A stretch of DNA of 64,000 bases from Enterococcus sp. DIV1094 (GCF_017316305.2 NZ_CP147250.1:1683501-1747500), one strand, 5' to 3'; counted from the stretch's first letter, positions 10,349 through 18,998 are shown. Notes: generated by a model not told the origin, from the letters alone. A program made the numbers and translations.

Positions 10349-11176
10349 ATGAAAGTAATGACGTTGAATACGCATAGTTGGTTGGAAGAAGATCCATTCA
10401 CTAAACTTCAAGAACTCACTGACAAGATTCTAGCCGAGGGATATGATGTGATTGCTTTGCAAGAGGTCAATCAACTGATCCAAACAAATATTGTCAACGA
10501 ACAACAGTTAGTCGATTTTTGTCCAGTAATGAATCAAACCCCGATTCACGAAGATAATTTCGCTTATTGCCTCGTCCAAAGATTAGCTGAAGCAGGAGAA
10601 GCTTATTTTTGGAGTTGGGAAATGAGTCATATCGGGTATGACAAATATGAAGAAGGAAATGCTATTTTATCAAAGACCCCTTTAGACAGTCGGGCATACC
10701 TAGTATCCGAAACAAAAGAAAAAGAAAACTATCGTACCCGCATGATCCTCGTTGCTAAGTCCGTGATCGAGAATCAACCGATCGTTGTCGCAAGTTGTCA
10801 CTTTTCTTGGTGGTCAGATGCAGAAACTGGCTTTGCCTACGAGTGGCAATTCTTACAGAAACAACTCTTAACGTATCAAATGCCTTGTTTGCTAATGGGT
10901 GATTTTAATAATCCGGTAGGCGAGGAAGGATATCGCTTAGTGGCAGCTAACCAACTGAAAGTCAAAGACTCATATCTTTTAGCAGAGCAAAAATCTGAAG
11001 AAGCCACGATCGAGAAAAAAATCGACGGGTGGGAAAACAACACAGAAGCTTTGCGAATCGACTATATTTTTGTTCCAATGGATAGCAAAGTCAGTGCCTA
11101 CACGCGCATCTTTGATGGCACGAACGGACCAATCGTTAGTGATCATTTTGGAGTGGCTGTGGAAATGGAACGATAA
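10349..11176 (+). CDS. Endonuclease/exonuclease/phosphatase-family protein
   Basis: A 275-aa metal-dependent hydrolase of the EEP fold, with no signal peptide or membrane segment. Family motifs in order: the N-terminal MTLNTHSW, the metal-binding glutamate in ALQEVN (about residue 39), MGDFNNP (about 190) and the C-terminal SDHFGV histidine. The substrate (nucleic acid, phosphoinositide or sugar phosphate) cannot be read from sequence. It lies 126 bp after malT on the same strand, with only a weak hairpin between (TCAGAGA at 10239 to TCTCTGA at 10307), so co-transcription with malT is possible. A role as the missing maltose 6'-phosphate phosphatase is conceivable but speculative. Confidence 0.75.
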   Translation: MKVMTLNTHSWLEEDPFTKLQELTDKILAEGYDVIALQEVNQLIQTNIVNEQQLVDFCPVMNQTPIHEDNFAYCLVQRLAEAGEAYFWSWEMSHIGYDKYEEGNAILSKTPLDSRAYLVSETKEKENYRTRMILVAKSVIENQPIVVASCHFSWWSDAETGFAYEWQFLQKQLLTYQMPCLLMGDFNNPVGEEGYRLVAANQLKVKDSYLLAEQKSEEATIEKKIDGWENNTEALRIDYIFVPMDSKVSAYTRIFDGTNGPIVSDHFGVAVEMER

Positions 11177-11216
11177 AGTGAGCGTAAAAATGTAAAAAGG
11201 CGGATAAAAAATAAGG

Positions 11217-11260
11217 ACACCTTCTAAAACAATCAGCTGTTTTGAAGGTGTGCTTTTTTT
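11217..11260 (+). terminator. Terminator after the EEP gene
   Basis: ACACCTTC and AAAACA pair with TGTTTT and GAAGGTGT around a short loop, followed by a run of seven T. Confidence 0.88.
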
Positions 11261-11343
11261 AGCGTTGCTGACTATTCTTGGTGGTCTAGAAAAACATTTG
11301 CAAACCAATTTTAGAATGGCTAGATAAGAAGTTGGATAAGTAG

Positions 11344-11392
11344 ACTTGATTTACAGTTAGATCAAGTGGATTCGAAGGAATATTGATATAAT
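11344..11392 (+). promoter_or_regulatory. Possible operator and -10 box before the small ORF
   Basis: ACTTGAT (11344-11350) and ATCAAGT (11361-11367) form a perfect 7-bp inverted repeat, followed by TATAAT at 11387-11392. No clear -35 box is seen. Together with a ribosome site near 11405 they suggest a promoter for the short ORF at 11439. Confidence 0.4.
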
Positions 11393-11438
11393 CGAGGTAA
11401 CGAAAAGGAGCAAGCTAAAATAAATAGGGGGGGAATCC

Positions 11439-11513
11439 ATGATCGATTATAAGACCAATGCTCGGATAAATAAAAATGAACTGGAAAATCTCTATCACAT
11501 TTTTAAAACATAA
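11439..11513 (+). pseudogene. 24-codon ORF, possible acetyltransferase N-terminal remnant
   Basis: Starts MIDYKTNARINKNELENLYH and stops in the left arm of the palindrome at 11505-11557. The pattern resembles the first residues of small GNAT acetyltransferases, so it may be what remains of a gene whose 3' part was replaced by the palindrome. A G-rich ribosome site (AGGGGGGG) precedes the ATG. It could equally be a short peptide or a spurious frame; the GNAT resemblance is from memory and weak. Confidence 0.35.
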
Positions 11514-11557
11514 GCGGGGCTGTGGCAGTCAATCTGTCACAGCCCCGCTTATGTTTT
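11505..11557. repeat. Perfect 20-bp palindrome, bidirectional terminator-like
   Basis: Left arm AAAACATAAGCGGGGCTGTG (11505-11524) and its exact complement at 11538-11557, with a 13-base loop. The ends are AAAA and TTTT, so it can terminate on either strand, including the minus-strand membrane protein ending at 11574. The GC-rich GGGCTGTG...CACAGCCC core resembles dispersed palindromes common in enterococcal and listerial genomes. Confidence 0.75.
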
Positions 11558-11573
11558 GAACGTCCTAAAAAAA

Positions 11574-13259
11574 TTATAGTTTAGCTGATTTTACATTTTT
11601 TTCTTTCCTAAAATTAAATTTTTGTGAAAGATAGATTCCTAAAAATGTCAGCCATCCTGCAATAGTCATACCAACGACGAAGTAGAAATAGATTGGAAGA
11701 TCGTAATAGAGAATGATCTCGTTGATCCCATTATGCTGTTTGACGATTGGGGTGCCGATATCGGTCAATTCAAAATCTGTCAATTTCTTGCCATTTTGCA
11801 TCAAGACGGTTCGATCATACACGATAACTGGAACATGCACAGTTGGCTCGCCAGTGTTTTTCCATTTGATGCTCAAGCGTCCATCTGGATGTGATTTGAT
11901 AAAGGTAGTTTCATTTTCTAAGATTTCTTCATTGTAACGATCGTATTTATTTGCTTTCGTTTGTTCATAGATCGGTAAATAATCCGGCGTCGTTTTTTGG
12001 AAAACAAACAAACTTTTGGACATGTCATGACTATAGAAGGTTTTTCTCGCTTCATCAGGTGTATCGAAGAGATACGTATGACGACTGACAAAGGTTTCAT
12101 CTTCCCATTTATCGAGGTGACGGTATAAGTTTTGGATGGTTTGGACACTACTGAACAAAATCAGTAACGTCGCACCTACACGTAACCAAGTCTTCTTCTC
12201 CCAGCGATTGGCGACGATCGCAAAGTAAAGTAAGAAAAGCAACGTAAATGGAACAAAGAAACGAAACGGGAACTGGATCAAGCTAATAAATGGCACTTCG
12301 TTTTCAACTAATGTATTCCAAGGGATCAAACTAGTTGAAAGTAGGAAGAACACGACGCTTGTACGTAACAATAGTTTTGGAAACAGTTCTTCGCGTTTTC
12401 GGAACAACAAGAAAAATAAAAATCCAGCAAACAAAACGATAGGGAAAATCTTTGGATAATTCAACCAGTAACTTCCCTCAAGATTGATTGCTTTTTCTGT
12501 CATTCGTCGGTTGACGAATGGTGGAAGAATCTCGTTACCGCTGTAAACCATCGCCATACCTACCCAAATATTTGCTGTTAGGATAAAGTAAAGCAAAATG
12601 GATTTCCCTAATTGGAGAATTGCTTTTCCTTTGTTCGTTTGCGTAAAGAAATAATAACCGTAAAACGGAATGTACATCAACACTAGCATGACGGATGACA
12701 GTAAATGGATCTGTGTCATCAAGGCAATCGCGGCAGTCACTTTAAGTACAGGGAATTTCTTATGCACGATGAAATCAACGAGAGGGATCATACATAAAGG
12801 ATAAAAAACGGTTCCCCAACTCGTAAATCCTTGATTGACAGCCCAATACTGGATCGAATAGGTCGTCATAAATAATATTGAGATCGGCACGCTCACCCAA
12901 TCACGTACTTTGACGTAGCGCAACAAGGTCAACATGGACCAACCAGCAATAAGGAAGAGGATAAAATTTGATAAGATCTGATAATGGTACCAACTTCTTG
13001 CAACGAGTACGATCAACCCTTGGAAGTATGAGAATAACGGACCGTAAATCGCATTGACGATCCGACCGCTTTGTTGAAAGCCATACATCGAAGGGAAGTA
13101 GTGTAAGTCACCGTGGATGATTTGTTGTGCTGCATCATAGAAGCGATTATAGTGAAATGGTGCATCGGCCCCGATAATCAATTTTTGTGATAAGATATTC
13201 GGCAATACGAAAATAATTGCGAAAATAAAAATCAAAAAATATGGTCTATATTTTTTCAA
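11574..13259 (-). CDS. Multi-pass membrane protein, GT-C/YfhO-like
   Basis: 561 aa with an uncleaved N-terminal membrane segment, about 10-12 hydrophobic segments to residue ~385, an extracellular soluble part (~385-520) and a last membrane segment before a lysine-rich tail. The early loop contains GADAPFHYNR and later HFHY-like residues, recalling the first extracytoplasmic loop of GT-C glycosyltransferases and YfhO-type proteins. The closest family I can suggest is the group labelled 6-pyruvoyl-tetrahydropterin synthase-related membrane proteins. A role in wall or lipid glycosylation is inference. Monocistronic: flanked by the palindrome downstream and a 270-bp gap upstream. Start ATG at 13259. 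Confidence 0.6.
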   Translation of the reverse strand: MKKYRPYFLIFIFAIIFVLPNILSQKLIIGADAPFHYNRFYDAAQQIIHGDLHYFPSMYGFQQSGRIVNAIYGPLFSYFQGLIVLVARSWYHYQILSNFILFLIAGWSMLTLLRYVKVRDWVSVPISILFMTTYSIQYWAVNQGFTSWGTVFYPLCMIPLVDFIVHKKFPVLKVTAAIALMTQIHLLSSVMLVLMYIPFYGYYFFTQTNKGKAILQLGKSILLYFILTANIWVGMAMVYSGNEILPPFVNRRMTEKAINLEGSYWLNYPKIFPIVLFAGFLFFLLFRKREELFPKLLLRTSVVFFLLSTSLIPWNTLVENEVPFISLIQFPFRFFVPFTLLFLLYFAIVANRWEKKTWLRVGATLLILFSSVQTIQNLYRHLDKWEDETFVSRHTYLFDTPDEARKTFYSHDMSKSLFVFQKTTPDYLPIYEQTKANKYDRYNEEILENETTFIKSHPDGRLSIKWKNTGEPTVHVPVIVYDRTVLMQNGKKLTDFELTDIGTPIVKQHNGINEIILYYDLPIYFYFVVGMTIAGWLTFLGIYLSQKFNFRKEKNVKSAKL

Positions 13260-13452
13260 CTGTTCTGCTCCTTTTCATATAATAACTAAACTTATCATAA
13301 AGGTTAATGAAAAGAGAGGCAAGGAATTAGAAAAAAACTGAAAATAATATGAAATTATTTATGTAATTCATAAAGAAATCATTGGTAAAGTTATTTAACG
13401 AGATTTTTGATGATCAATAGGGAAGTGTTAGTAAAACTTTATTTTAGATCCC

Positions 13453-13511
13453 CAAAAAAACTATGGGAAAAGTCACTGAACTTCACGATATGAAGGAGTG
13501 GCTTTGTTCCC
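13453..13511 (-). terminator. Terminator after padC
   Basis: On the minus strand, an imperfect stem bounded by GGGAA (13465) and TTCCC (13507), followed by a run of seven T (13454-13460 read in reverse). The remaining 190 bp toward 13260 show no gene. Confidence 0.6.
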
Positions 13512-13528
13512 TAAGCTAAGCAAATGGA

Positions 13529-14062
13529 TTATTTATTGATACGACGGTAGTTTTCGTCAAAGTAACGTCCTTCACGAATGTCTTTAGGCATCCCTTCATA
13601 AGGTTCTTCACTAATAACATCCTCATTATCAACACCCGCATCACCCATATAAGTAATTGTCGCAAATTCAGGAACGACTAATTTAGGATAAGTTTCATAT
13701 TTTTCACGAGCAGCTTCCATTTCAGCAATATGTTCGTTTTGGAAAGTGACAGTGATCTCTGGATGTTCTTCGACCCATTTAGGGAAGAAAATCGTACCAT
13801 GTAGTTTTTTCTCATTTGGCATAAAGTCTAATGCGACATCTGTACCAGTTGGTTCAGTCCAAGTGATTTTAAATACACCATCGGTTAATTTTACAATATC
13901 TGCTTCTTGGTCTTTGACCCAACGTCCTTTGACCATTCCACCGTGAATACGATAATCAACGGTATGGTCATTTTTTGCATACCATTCATATTCCCAACCG
14001 TTATCATACGTATAGATAAAGTGAGTTCCGATAAAATCTTCTAAGTTTTTGAATTCTTTCAT
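13529..14062 (-). CDS. padC: Phenolic acid decarboxylase
   Basis: Small cytoplasmic beta-barrel enzyme that decarboxylates hydroxycinnamic acids (p-coumaric, ferulic, caffeic) to vinyl phenols without a cofactor. The sequence follows the family from end to end: [22 protein letters not shown] with the active-site tyrosines, [12 protein letters not shown], and the catalytic-pocket glutamate region [12 protein letters not shown]. Two in-frame ATGs exist. The upstream one at 14071 abuts the AAAGGGG ribosome site; the one at 14062 has 8-base spacing and gives the family start MKEF, so it was chosen (177 aa). Divergent from a PadR regulator with an operator-like palindrome between, the classical arrangement. 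Confidence 0.93.
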   Translation of the reverse strand: MKEFKNLEDFIGTHFIYTYDNGWEYEWYAKNDHTVDYRIHGGMVKGRWVKDQEADIVKLTDGVFKITWTEPTGTDVALDFMPNEKKLHGTIFFPKWVEEHPEITVTFQNEHIAEMEAAREKYETYPKLVVPEFATITYMGDAGVDNEDVISEEPYEGMPKDIREGRYFDENYRRINK

Positions 14063-14085
14063 GTAAAACATCCCCTTTAAATTAT

Positions 14086-14107
14086 AACATGTAATAATTT
14101 ACATGTT
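14086..14107. promoter_or_regulatory. PadR-type operator between padC and padR
   Basis: AACATGTAA (14086-14094) and TTACATGTT (14099-14107) form a perfect 9-bp inverted repeat around TAAT. The ATGT and ACAT half-sites match the known style of PadR operators at padC promoters. Confidence 0.75.
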
Positions 14108-14164
14108 TTTGATTACGTGATTATGATAGAATGATTTTGAGAGAATGTCAAGGAGGAAATTTTG

Positions 14165-14716
14165 ATGGCTAGAAAAAATACATTACGCTATATTTTATTG
14201 GGACTACTGAGCAAAAAAAATCAAACGGGGTATGAGTTGAACCAAGCATTTAAAAATGAGATCGGTGAATTTTGGCAGGCAAAGCATAGTCAGATCTATC
14301 CTGAACTGGCTAAAATGGAAGAACTAGGCATCATCAAACATGAAGTAGGGATCACTGGCGTCAAGCTAGAAAAGAAAATTTATCAGCTGACGGAAGAAGG
14401 GCGTATTTTGTTAAACGAATGGATCCATACATCACCAAATGAACTGCCAGTCAACCGTGATGAATTTGTCTTGAAACTTTATTTTGTGAAAGACATCAAT
14501 GATCCAGCGTGGATCGAGATCCTTGAACAGCAAAAGGAGCTTCATGAAGAAAAAAGACAGCATTTATTGGCTAGACAACAAGTGATTTTCCCGACCAAAA
14601 AAGAGCAGCATGAAAACTATGGACACTACTTGATTTTGTCTCACGCAATCAATCGAGAAACCGAATATACCAACTGGTTGACACAAGTATTGGCACAGGA
14701 AACAAAAAGAAAATAA
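14165..14716 (+). CDS. padR: PadR-family repressor of phenolic acid decarboxylase
   Basis: 183-aa winged-helix regulator. The N-terminal domain (about 1-85) has the PadR pattern LRYILLGLLSKKNQTGYEL and ends in LTEEGRILL. A coiled-coil-rich C-terminal Vir_act_alpha_C-type domain (about 90-180) serves dimerisation. The start is ATG at 14165, with AGGAGG at 14151-14156 eight bases upstream. Full-length PadR proteins of this size sit divergent from padC and release DNA when phenolic acids are present; adjacency and the shared palindrome support that here. A terminator follows. Confidence 0.88.
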   Translation: MARKNTLRYILLGLLSKKNQTGYELNQAFKNEIGEFWQAKHSQIYPELAKMEELGIIKHEVGITGVKLEKKIYQLTEEGRILLNEWIHTSPNELPVNRDEFVLKLYFVKDINDPAWIEILEQQKELHEEKRQHLLARQQVIFPTKKEQHENYGHYLILSHAINRETEYTNWLTQVLAQETKRK

Positions 14717-14740
14717 AATGGTTTGTTACGATACCTAAAC

Positions 14741-14795
14741 AAAAAAGCCGTCAAAGCCGGAAATAGTTGACTATTTCGGCTTTGACGACTTTTTT
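14741..14795 (+). terminator. Terminator after padR
   Basis: Long stem: GCCGTCAAAGCCGGAAATAGT pairs almost completely with ACTATTTCGGCTTTGACGAC around a TG loop, followed by a T-run. A-rich on the left, so probably bidirectional. Confidence 0.92.
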
Positions 14796-14861
14796 AGTAT
14801 CTGATCGTAACCTCTTGAAGGCATGTGCTAGTGGATTTGAAAAAGCAAAGTACGCACTTTT

Positions 14862-15329
14862 TTATTTCTCCAGTATTTTTTTGGGATCGATCGTTTCATC
14901 TGCGGGGATGATTTTATAAGACAATTCGTCTGTTTCTTCGTCGTGGATAATACATAACTGCTCTGCATCGTTGAAGTCGCCAATCAAAAGGAGTGTGTAA
15001 CGTTCATCGATCAACTCGATGTCTTTGATGGACTTTGAGAAAACTTTTCGGACATGGTGCATTTTGTTTAAACGTTCCTGAGCTTTTTCAGCGGCTTTGG
15101 TCAACGTGTACCCTTCATCTAAAAATTTCTTGATGATCTCAACTTTGACCACTGTCGGTAATCGGTATTTTCTTGCACAATTCGCGTCAGCAGTGACGGA
15201 TCGGATAAAGCCTTTTTGCTCCCAATACCTCAATTGTCGTGGTGAAACCCCGACAATTTCACTTAGCTCACTAATTCCTATTAATAAATGATCATTTTCT
15301 AATAACTGTTTTAGTGAAGCCCCCACCAT
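14862..15329 (-). CDS. MerR-family transcriptional regulator
   Basis: 155 aa. The MerR winged helix is at about residues 17-85 (ISELSEIVGVSPRQLRYWEQKGFI), followed by a short helix (KAAEKAQERLNKM) and a C-terminal domain of about 65 residues with no cysteine cluster. It is therefore not a metal sensor of the usual type. Start ATG at 15329, with AAAGGAG at 15338-15344. It faces a 14-segment MFS exporter across a 134-bp gap containing inverted repeats, which suggests it controls that exporter in response to a small molecule. Confidence 0.8.
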   Translation of the reverse strand: MVGASLKQLLENDHLLIGISELSEIVGVSPRQLRYWEQKGFIRSVTADANCARKYRLPTVVKVEIIKKFLDEGYTLTKAAEKAQERLNKMHHVRKVFSKSIKDIELIDERYTLLLIGDFNDAEQLCIIHDEETDELSYKIIPADETIDPKKILEK

Positions 15330-15368
15330 TCATCACACTCCTTTGTTGGTTGTTCCCTTAATTATACT

Positions 15369-15422
15369 TTTGTTGACTATCGTGTCAAGTAGGTTGACAA
15401 AAGTCGAAAATAGGAATAAAGT
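15369..15422 (+). promoter_or_regulatory. Putative regulator site and promoter of the MFS gene
   Basis: CTTTTGT and ACAAAAG arms lie on either side of a second repeat, TTGAC...GTCAA, around 15373-15402. TTGACA at 15394-15399 is followed 17 bases later by TAAAGT (15417-15422), a weak -10. The overlapping repeats are where the divergent MerR protein would be expected to bind. Confidence 0.5.
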
Positions 15423-15463
15423 ATCTTAGTGATTTCAGAAAACATTCAGAAAGAAGGAGAAAC

Positions 15464-16936
15464 ATGAGTAAGAATCAACCCGTAGATATTTACGGAAAAC
15501 CATACAATCGTACACTACTAGTTGTTGTTTTATTGATTGGGACCTTTTGTACCGTCTTGAATCAAACCTTATTAACAACTGCTTTTCCAGCATTGATGAA
15601 AGCTTTTGATATTTCAGCTTCTGATGTGCAATGGTTGACTACAGGCTTTTTATTAGTGAATGGGATCATGATTCCGATCACTGCTTGGTTGATCAATAAA
15701 TTTAGTTCTAGAAAATTATATCTGTCTGCGATGACGATTTTTTTGATTGGAACGATCACCTGTTTTACCGCTCCTAACTTTAGTACACTACTTATTGGAC
15801 GCTTGATTCAAGCTTGTGGTGTTGGGGTATCTATGCCATTATTGCAAAATATCATGTTATCGATCTTCCCACCAGAAAAACGAGGTTCTGCTATGGGGAT
15901 GTCTGGGATCGTGATTGGTTTAGCGCCAGCATTAGGACCAACACTTTCTGGCTATATCATTGACAATTATCATTGGCGTGATTTGTTTGGAATGGTCATT
16001 CCAATCGTCGTTCTTGTGTTAGTATTAGCATTCTTTTTGATGCGAAGTGTGATTCCTTTGTCAAATCCAAGTATCGATATTTTCTCTGCGATTCTTTCAA
16101 CGATTGGATTTGGTAGCTTGCTTTATGGTTTCTCAAGTGTTGGGGATGCCGGTTGGGGAAGCGCGAAAGTGATTGGCTTCTTGATCGTTGGCGTGATTTT
16201 CATCGCCGCATTTGCTTGGCGTCAACTACATTTAGAACATCCATTCTTAGAGTTACGCGTCTTCAAATCACCAACCTTCACGATTGCAGCAATCCTAGCT
16301 GGAGTAACGAATATGGCAATGGTCGGAGCTGAAATGGTCGTTCCATTATATATTCAAAACATTCGTGGAGAGTCTGCATTCCATTCTGGTTTGATGCTAC
16401 TTCCTGGAGCATTGATCATGGGGGCAATGATGCCGATCACTGGTGCAATTTTTGATAAACACGGAGCAAAACGTCTTGCGATCGTTGGGATGTTCATCTT
16501 GACAGCAGCAACCGCACCTTTTGCATTTTTGACTGAAACTACACCAGTATTGTATATCGTTATTCTTTACGCAATTCGTATGTTTGGGATCTCGATGGTC
16601 ATGATGCCAGTGACAACCTCAGGGATGAATGCTTTACCTAACAATCTGATCAGTCATGGTACAGCAGTCAACAATACATTCCGTCAAATCGCAAGTTCGA
16701 TCGGAACCGCAATTTTGATCAGTGTGTTGACGAACGTCACGAAAGACAATCTACCAACTGATGCTGTGTTGAAAAGTACGCCTTTAGCCTACAAAGATCA
16801 AGCGATAAATGCGACTTTATCCGGATACCATGCTGCGTTCTTCGTAGCAATCATTTTCGGATTGATCGGTTTTACGATTGCTTTCTTCTTAAAAAGAAAA
16901 GAACCAGTAGTGATGGAAGTGGGGGATAACGCATGA
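15464..16936 (+). CDS. MFS multidrug exporter, DHA2 (EmrB/QacA) type
   Basis: Drug:proton antiporter of 490 aa with about 14 predicted membrane segments. Visible DHA2 motifs: LNQTLLTTAFPALMKAF in segment 1, the motif-A-like loop before RKLYLSAM, RLIQACGVGVSMPLLQNI, and the antiporter motif C region GIVIGLAPALGPTLSGYI. Its stop overlaps the start of the DUF4811 gene by 4 bases (ATGA), so the two are co-translated. Likely controlled by the divergent MerR protein. Substrates are unknown. Confidence 0.88.
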   Translation: MSKNQPVDIYGKPYNRTLLVVVLLIGTFCTVLNQTLLTTAFPALMKAFDISASDVQWLTTGFLLVNGIMIPITAWLINKFSSRKLYLSAMTIFLIGTITCFTAPNFSTLLIGRLIQACGVGVSMPLLQNIMLSIFPPEKRGSAMGMSGIVIGLAPALGPTLSGYIIDNYHWRDLFGMVIPIVVLVLVLAFFLMRSVIPLSNPSIDIFSAILSTIGFGSLLYGFSSVGDAGWGSAKVIGFLIVGVIFIAAFAWRQLHLEHPFLELRVFKSPTFTIAAILAGVTNMAMVGAEMVVPLYIQNIRGESAFHSGLMLLPGALIMGAMMPITGAIFDKHGAKRLAIVGMFILTAATAPFAFLTETTPVLYIVILYAIRMFGISMVMMPVTTSGMNALPNNLISHGTAVNNTFRQIASSIGTAILISVLTNVTKDNLPTDAVLKSTPLAYKDQAINATLSGYHAAFFVAIIFGLIGFTIAFFLKRKEPVVMEVGDNA

Positions 16937-17640
16937 TTATTTTCGTATTGATTGCCAGTGTCATTGCCTTTGCTTTGACGAATGTTTTTGCCAAAAAAAT
17001 GTGGCAGACACTTCTTTCATTCGTCTTTGGTTTACTTTTTGTTCTCTCATTAGGACTGATCGTAGGAAATATCACCAACCATTTTGGTATGAAAGAAGTG
17101 ACAGAAACTAAAACTACACCGATCGTTTCAAGTGCAGACCAATCAGAGATCAATATGTTGCTCTACAAGTCCCTTGGAGATGGAACAGAAAAAGTCTACT
17201 TGTACCGAACAGATGACAAGCAAAAAGAACCAAAGGCAACTGGAACGAAAAATGAAACAAATAAAGTCGAACAAACAGAAGGTACAGCCGAAAAAGTCAG
17301 TGAAACAACTTACTGGGTCTATAAAAATGACCAGTACAAATTCTGGTTCAACTTAGCGGATAATAACCATGAATTTGAGCGTCGTGTCAATACGTTCAAA
17401 ATTCCGGCTGATTGGATCGAATTAAGTACCGACCAAGCTTCTGAATTGGCAAAACGTGTCGAAGAACAAAAAAGCACGATGGAAGCCGATGCCCAAAATT
17501 TTGTTAAAGAAGGTTTGATGAAAGCCATCGCCCAAAACCCAGCGATGACTCAAGAAGAACAACAACAAGTATCAAAAGACTTAGCGACAGCCTATCAAAA
17601 ACAAGCATTGGCAAAATTAGTTGAAGAAGTGAAGAAGTAA
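16933..17640 (+). CDS. DUF4811-type membrane-anchored protein
   Basis: 235 aa with two N-terminal membrane segments (residues about 1-20 and 25-48), a low-complexity charged linker (about 90-120) and an extracytoplasmic domain with the WVYKNDQYKFWFN block. A helical tail rich in Glu, Gln and Lys follows. DUF4811 proteins are typically encoded directly after DHA2 exporters in lactic acid bacteria, as here with a 4-base overlap. An accessory role to the exporter is inferred from that pairing; no biochemical function is known to me. Confidence 0.8.
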   Translation: MIIFVLIASVIAFALTNVFAKKMWQTLLSFVFGLLFVLSLGLIVGNITNHFGMKEVTETKTTPIVSSADQSEINMLLYKSLGDGTEKVYLYRTDDKQKEPKATGTKNETNKVEQTEGTAEKVSETTYWVYKNDQYKFWFNLADNNHEFERRVNTFKIPADWIELSTDQASELAKRVEEQKSTMEADAQNFVKEGLMKAIAQNPAMTQEEQQQVSKDLATAYQKQALAKLVEEVKK

Positions 17641-17657
17641 ATCGTTTAATAATAGGA

Positions 17658-17708
17658 CAAAAATAGTGGATGAAGTATTCGACAACATACTTTATCCACT
17701 ATTTTTTA
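17658..17708 (+). terminator. Terminator after the MFS-DUF4811 operon
   Basis: AAAATAGTGGATGAAGTA pairs with TACTTTATCCACTATTTT (with G-T pairs) around a 10-base loop, ending in T6. Confidence 0.88.
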
Positions 17709-17858
17709 TGGAAGTAGGAGTGAAGAAGAAAAATTAGATTTTTACGTATTTAAAGAGTAGTAGATAGAAAGTTCGTAAAAGAAAGGAGGAAACGAAATAC
17801 GAATAAGAAAATCACTACCAAGGACAATTATGTATATACATAGAGGGGGGCGTTTATA

Positions 17859-18131
17859 ATGGAGATGTTGCCAATAAAAAAATGGGGAAACAGTAATGGT
17901 CTTAGGTTACCAAAATATATCATGAAATACCTTGAAATCCATACAGAAGATAAAGTGAAAATCATACAGGAAGAGAAGAACGGGAAAAAACGTTTGATCA
18001 TCGAAGCGACTACTCCAGAAAATGAATGGACAATTGAGCAATTGTTTGCAAACTACAAAGAAGAAAGGACTCATGTAGATCTTCAGAATCTGGGTGAGAC
18101 AGTAGGAAATGAAAATGGCGAGAATGACTAG
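17859..18131 (+). CDS. Orphan MazE/PemI-type antitoxin
   Basis: 90 aa. The AbrB/MazE DNA-binding fold is clear (LPIKKWGNSNGLRLPKYIMKYL, residues about 4-25), followed by an acidic C-terminal tail of the kind that wraps a MazF toxin. GGGGGG precedes the ATG. No toxin follows: the next 96 bp are non-coding and lead into a different, complete antitoxin-toxin pair. It is either a leftover antitoxin, an anti-addiction module, or a regulator acting in trans on another MazF. Confidence 0.78.
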   Translation: MEMLPIKKWGNSNGLRLPKYIMKYLEIHTEDKVKIIQEEKNGKKRLIIEATTPENEWTIEQLFANYKEERTHVDLQNLGETVGNENGEND

Positions 18132-18227
18132 ATAAAGGGATATTTTATTAATTTATATAAAATAGGTACTTACATTGTTTCACCTTGTAATTACATGGTA
18201 TACTTTTAAAAAAAGGAGGAATGACTT

Positions 18228-18458
18228 ATGATTTCAACAAAAACAAGAAAACAAGGGAATTCCCTTGTGATTACGCTTCCTGCAAAGTTAGGCATAAAAG
18301 AAGGTGAAGAATTTCATATTATAAAAAAAGAAAATGGTACAGTTGCTTTAATTCCAAAAGTTGAAGATTTTTTTGAATCCGCTAAAGAAGGTGAATTTTA
18401 TTTCCCAGAATTAGGGGTTGATTACACGCCACATGGAGGCGAACTAGATGAGCTATAA
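18228..18458 (+). CDS. mazE: MazE-type antitoxin (AbrB fold)
   Basis: 76 aa with the SpoVT/AbrB swapped-hairpin pattern TKTRKQGNSLVITLPAKLGIKEGE at residues 4-27 and an acidic tail (GVDYTPHGGELDEL). AAAGGAGG lies 7-8 bases before the ATG. It overlaps the toxin gene by 11 bases, the usual coupling. It should bind its own promoter; the AT-rich 96 bp upstream contain a possible -10 (TATACT near 18199). Confidence 0.85.
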   Translation: MISTKTRKQGNSLVITLPAKLGIKEGEEFHIIKKENGTVALIPKVEDFFESAKEGEFYFPELGVDYTPHGGELDEL

Positions 18459-18813
18459 GCCACGCCAACGAGATATCGTTCTTCTTGACTTTGAACCGTC
18501 AAAAGGTTATGAAGTTAAGAAGAGACGACCGGCTTTAATTATGAGTAAGGATGCGTACAATTTAGCAACAAATTTAATTATAGTATGCCCAATTACTACA
18601 AGTGATAAAAATAGACCATTTCTTGTGCCTATTCAAAGCGATAAGTTCAAGCTAGATGAAGTGAAGAGAAGCAAAGTAAATACGCTTCAAGTATTCTCTC
18701 TTGACTATACCGAAAAAGCTAAAAGAAATGTTAAATACGTTGATACATTAGAGGAAGAAGCTTTTTTCGATATAGCACAAAGATTTCTTAAAAATTTTTC
18801 TTTCCCTATTTAG
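18448..18813 (+). CDS. mazF: MazF/PemK-type mRNA interferase toxin
   Basis: 121-aa PemK-fold endoribonuclease. Family landmarks: RQRDIVLLDFEPSKGYEVKKRRPALIMS at the N-terminus with the catalytic arginine in RRPA, then IIVCPITTS, and KVNTLQVFSLD near the dimer interface. Expected to cleave single-stranded mRNA when free of antitoxin. Start ATG at 18448 inside the mazE 3' end. Target sequence unknown. Confidence 0.87.
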   Translation: MSYKPRQRDIVLLDFEPSKGYEVKKRRPALIMSKDAYNLATNLIIVCPITTSDKNRPFLVPIQSDKFKLDEVKRSKVNTLQVFSLDYTEKAKRNVKYVDTLEEEAFFDIAQRFLKNFSFPI

Positions 18814-18934
18814 AGATCAGGTGGTTGAGAATCAATTTATTTTTAGGAAGAATCAACTTATTTCATTTGATAAGTAGATATATAGGCCGTTTTTAGAAAC
18901 CGCGAGCTACATAGTACGAACAAAAGAATAAAGC

Positions 18935-18986
18935 AAAAACACAGTTGGTTTTGACAAGTAATATCAAAATCAACTGTGTTTTTTTC
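18935..18986. terminator. Bidirectional terminator between mazF and the ABC gene
   Basis: AAAACACAGTTGGTTTTGA and its near-exact complement around a short loop, flanked by A5 and T7, so it can serve both converging units. Confidence 0.88.
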
Positions 18987-18998
18987 AATTATATTTTA

